From Candidatus Bathyarchaeota archaeon (lineage in GTDB: Archaea; Thermoproteota; Bathyarchaeia; Bathyarchaeales; SOJC01), in assembly GCA_023131555.1 (NCBI GenBank), contig JAGLZJ010000059.1, positions 1 to 5,776 of the forward strand: a stretch of 5,776 nucleotides of DNA, written 5' to 3'. Below the pieces are notes generated by a model, which saw only the letters and a program-made list of their open reading frames with translations, searched no databases and was not told where the DNA came from. Shown piece after piece: positions 5,324-5,776 of this stretch (positions within the stretch are counted from its first letter, which is position 1; every line of letters starts with the position of its first letter). The position numbers and the translations under genes were made by a program.

Positions 5324-5776
5324 ATGCCAGAGGGAAGAATTCTCATATTAGATGCGTCAGCCTTCATCGGTGGATTCGATCCGCTTTCGGTTCACCAGGT
5401 CCAGTACTCGGTTCCAGCGGTCAAAGAGGAATTAACTTCGGGTTCTCTGCCATGGACGCGACTGACTACTGCAAGTAAAATAGGGAGACTGAGAATCAAA
5501 CCACCTAAATCGTTTTTCTTGAGCAAGGTTGAAGAGGTGTCTAAGACAATTGGAGATCTTCTGGTTCTCTCAAATACCGATAAGCAACTACTTGCGCTTG
5601 CTTTTGAGTTCAAGGAAGCAGGTTGCAGTCCTTTGATAATCACAGACGATTATTCAATGCAGAATGTAGCCCATAAGCTGGGAGTAGAGTTCTCTGCACT
5701 TATGACGTTGGGGATTCGTTATCGCTTTCGGTGGCTAATCTATTGCCCGGCTTGCTACCACAAGTTTCCAGGAGAC
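5324..5776 (+). CDS. nob1: rRNA maturation endonuclease Nob1 (PIN domain + zinc ribbon), 3' end missing
   Basis: Nob1 cleaves the 3' end of precursor small-subunit rRNA. The window holds 151 residues from the ATG at 5324, the only usable start since an in-frame TAA lies at 5303. The PIN domain (about 5-125) shows the acidic pattern: D10 in LILDASAFIGGFDP, E35/E36 in VPAVKEEL, D86 in GDLLVLSNTDKQLLALA and D108/D109 in IITDDYSMQNVA. The stretch LIITDDYSMQNVAHKLGVEF is highly characteristic of archaeal Nob1. The zinc ribbon begins with YCPACYHKF (C141, C144) and the window ends before the second cysteine pair, so perhaps 15-30 residues are missing. It is divergent from aIF5A across a shared 116-base region containing the palindrome at 5296-5311. 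The ribosome binding site is weak (GGGAT, 5315-5319). No anomaly was seen in the visible part. Confidence 0.93.
   Translation, partial: MPEGRILILDASAFIGGFDPLSVHQVQYSVPAVKEELTSGSLPWTRLTTASKIGRLRIKPPKSFFLSKVEEVSKTIGDLLVLSNTDKQLLALAFEFKEAGCSPLIITDDYSMQNVAHKLGVEFSALMTLGIRYRFRWLIYCPACYHKFPGD

Noticed and set aside
5392..5643. An 83-codon minus-strand frame opposite nob1
   Set aside because: The plus strand encodes a recognisable PIN domain with its acidic residues through this whole stretch; the minus frame is a shadow.
1..5776. Mobile elements, CRISPR arrays, tRNA or rRNA genes, toxin-antitoxin or defence systems
   Set aside because: Genes fill nearly the whole window, all are core archaeal information genes, and the remaining gaps are too short and lack the needed repeats or structures. 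The Nob1 PIN domain is the rRNA-processing type, not a VapC toxin, because of its zinc ribbon and Nob1-specific motifs.

Overview
The window is archaeal and consists of a compact run of information-processing genes. The identifying genes are aIF5A with a hypusine loop, deoxyhypusine synthase, an archaeal-type SRP54, Pus10, ribosomal protein L21e, RNA polymerase subunit Rpo4 (RpoF), a DUF655 protein and the rRNA endonuclease Nob1. Neither bacteria nor eukaryotes carry this combination in such an arrangement. The order SRP54 - Pus10 - L21e - Rpo4 - DUF655 is a conserved archaeal cluster, normally continuing into the 16S rRNA dimethyltransferase KsgA/Dim1, which would lie off the left edge. Intermediate GC, Shine-Dalgarno sites at some internal genes and the residue style suggest an uncultivated TACK-type lineage (Bathyarchaeia-like) or a relative. 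That placement is a guess; the domain assignment is secure.

Layout, right to left along the minus strand: aIF5A (5207-4812), deoxyhypusine synthase (from 4779 or 4770 to 3862), a 105-base gap with a promoter-like element, SRP54 (3756-2419), Pus10 (2410-1079), L21e (1075-782), Rpo4 (765-427) and DUF655 (374 to beyond the left edge). Gaps within SRP54-to-DUF655 are 3 to about 50 bases, so this looks like one transcription unit. aIF5A and its modifying enzyme form a second unit or the head of the same one. On the plus strand, Nob1 starts at 5324 and runs off the right edge. It is divergent from aIF5A across a 116-base region (5208-5323) that must hold the start signals for both directions.

Functionally the genes cover protein synthesis and its supporting steps: elongation factor aIF5A and the first enzyme of its hypusine modification, co-translational membrane targeting (SRP54), tRNA pseudouridylation (Pus10), a large-subunit ribosomal protein (L21e), the RNA polymerase stalk (Rpo4), 16S rRNA 3'-end maturation (Nob1) and a conserved protein of unknown function (DUF655).

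I see no mobile element, CRISPR array, tRNA, rRNA, frameshift or sign of gene transfer, and no new multi-gene system. The points worth a second look are small: a perfect 16-base palindrome in the Nob1 leader, the shared divergent promoter region, substitutions in the deoxyhypusine synthase spermidine pocket relative to the human enzyme, and the unexplained DUF655 protein.
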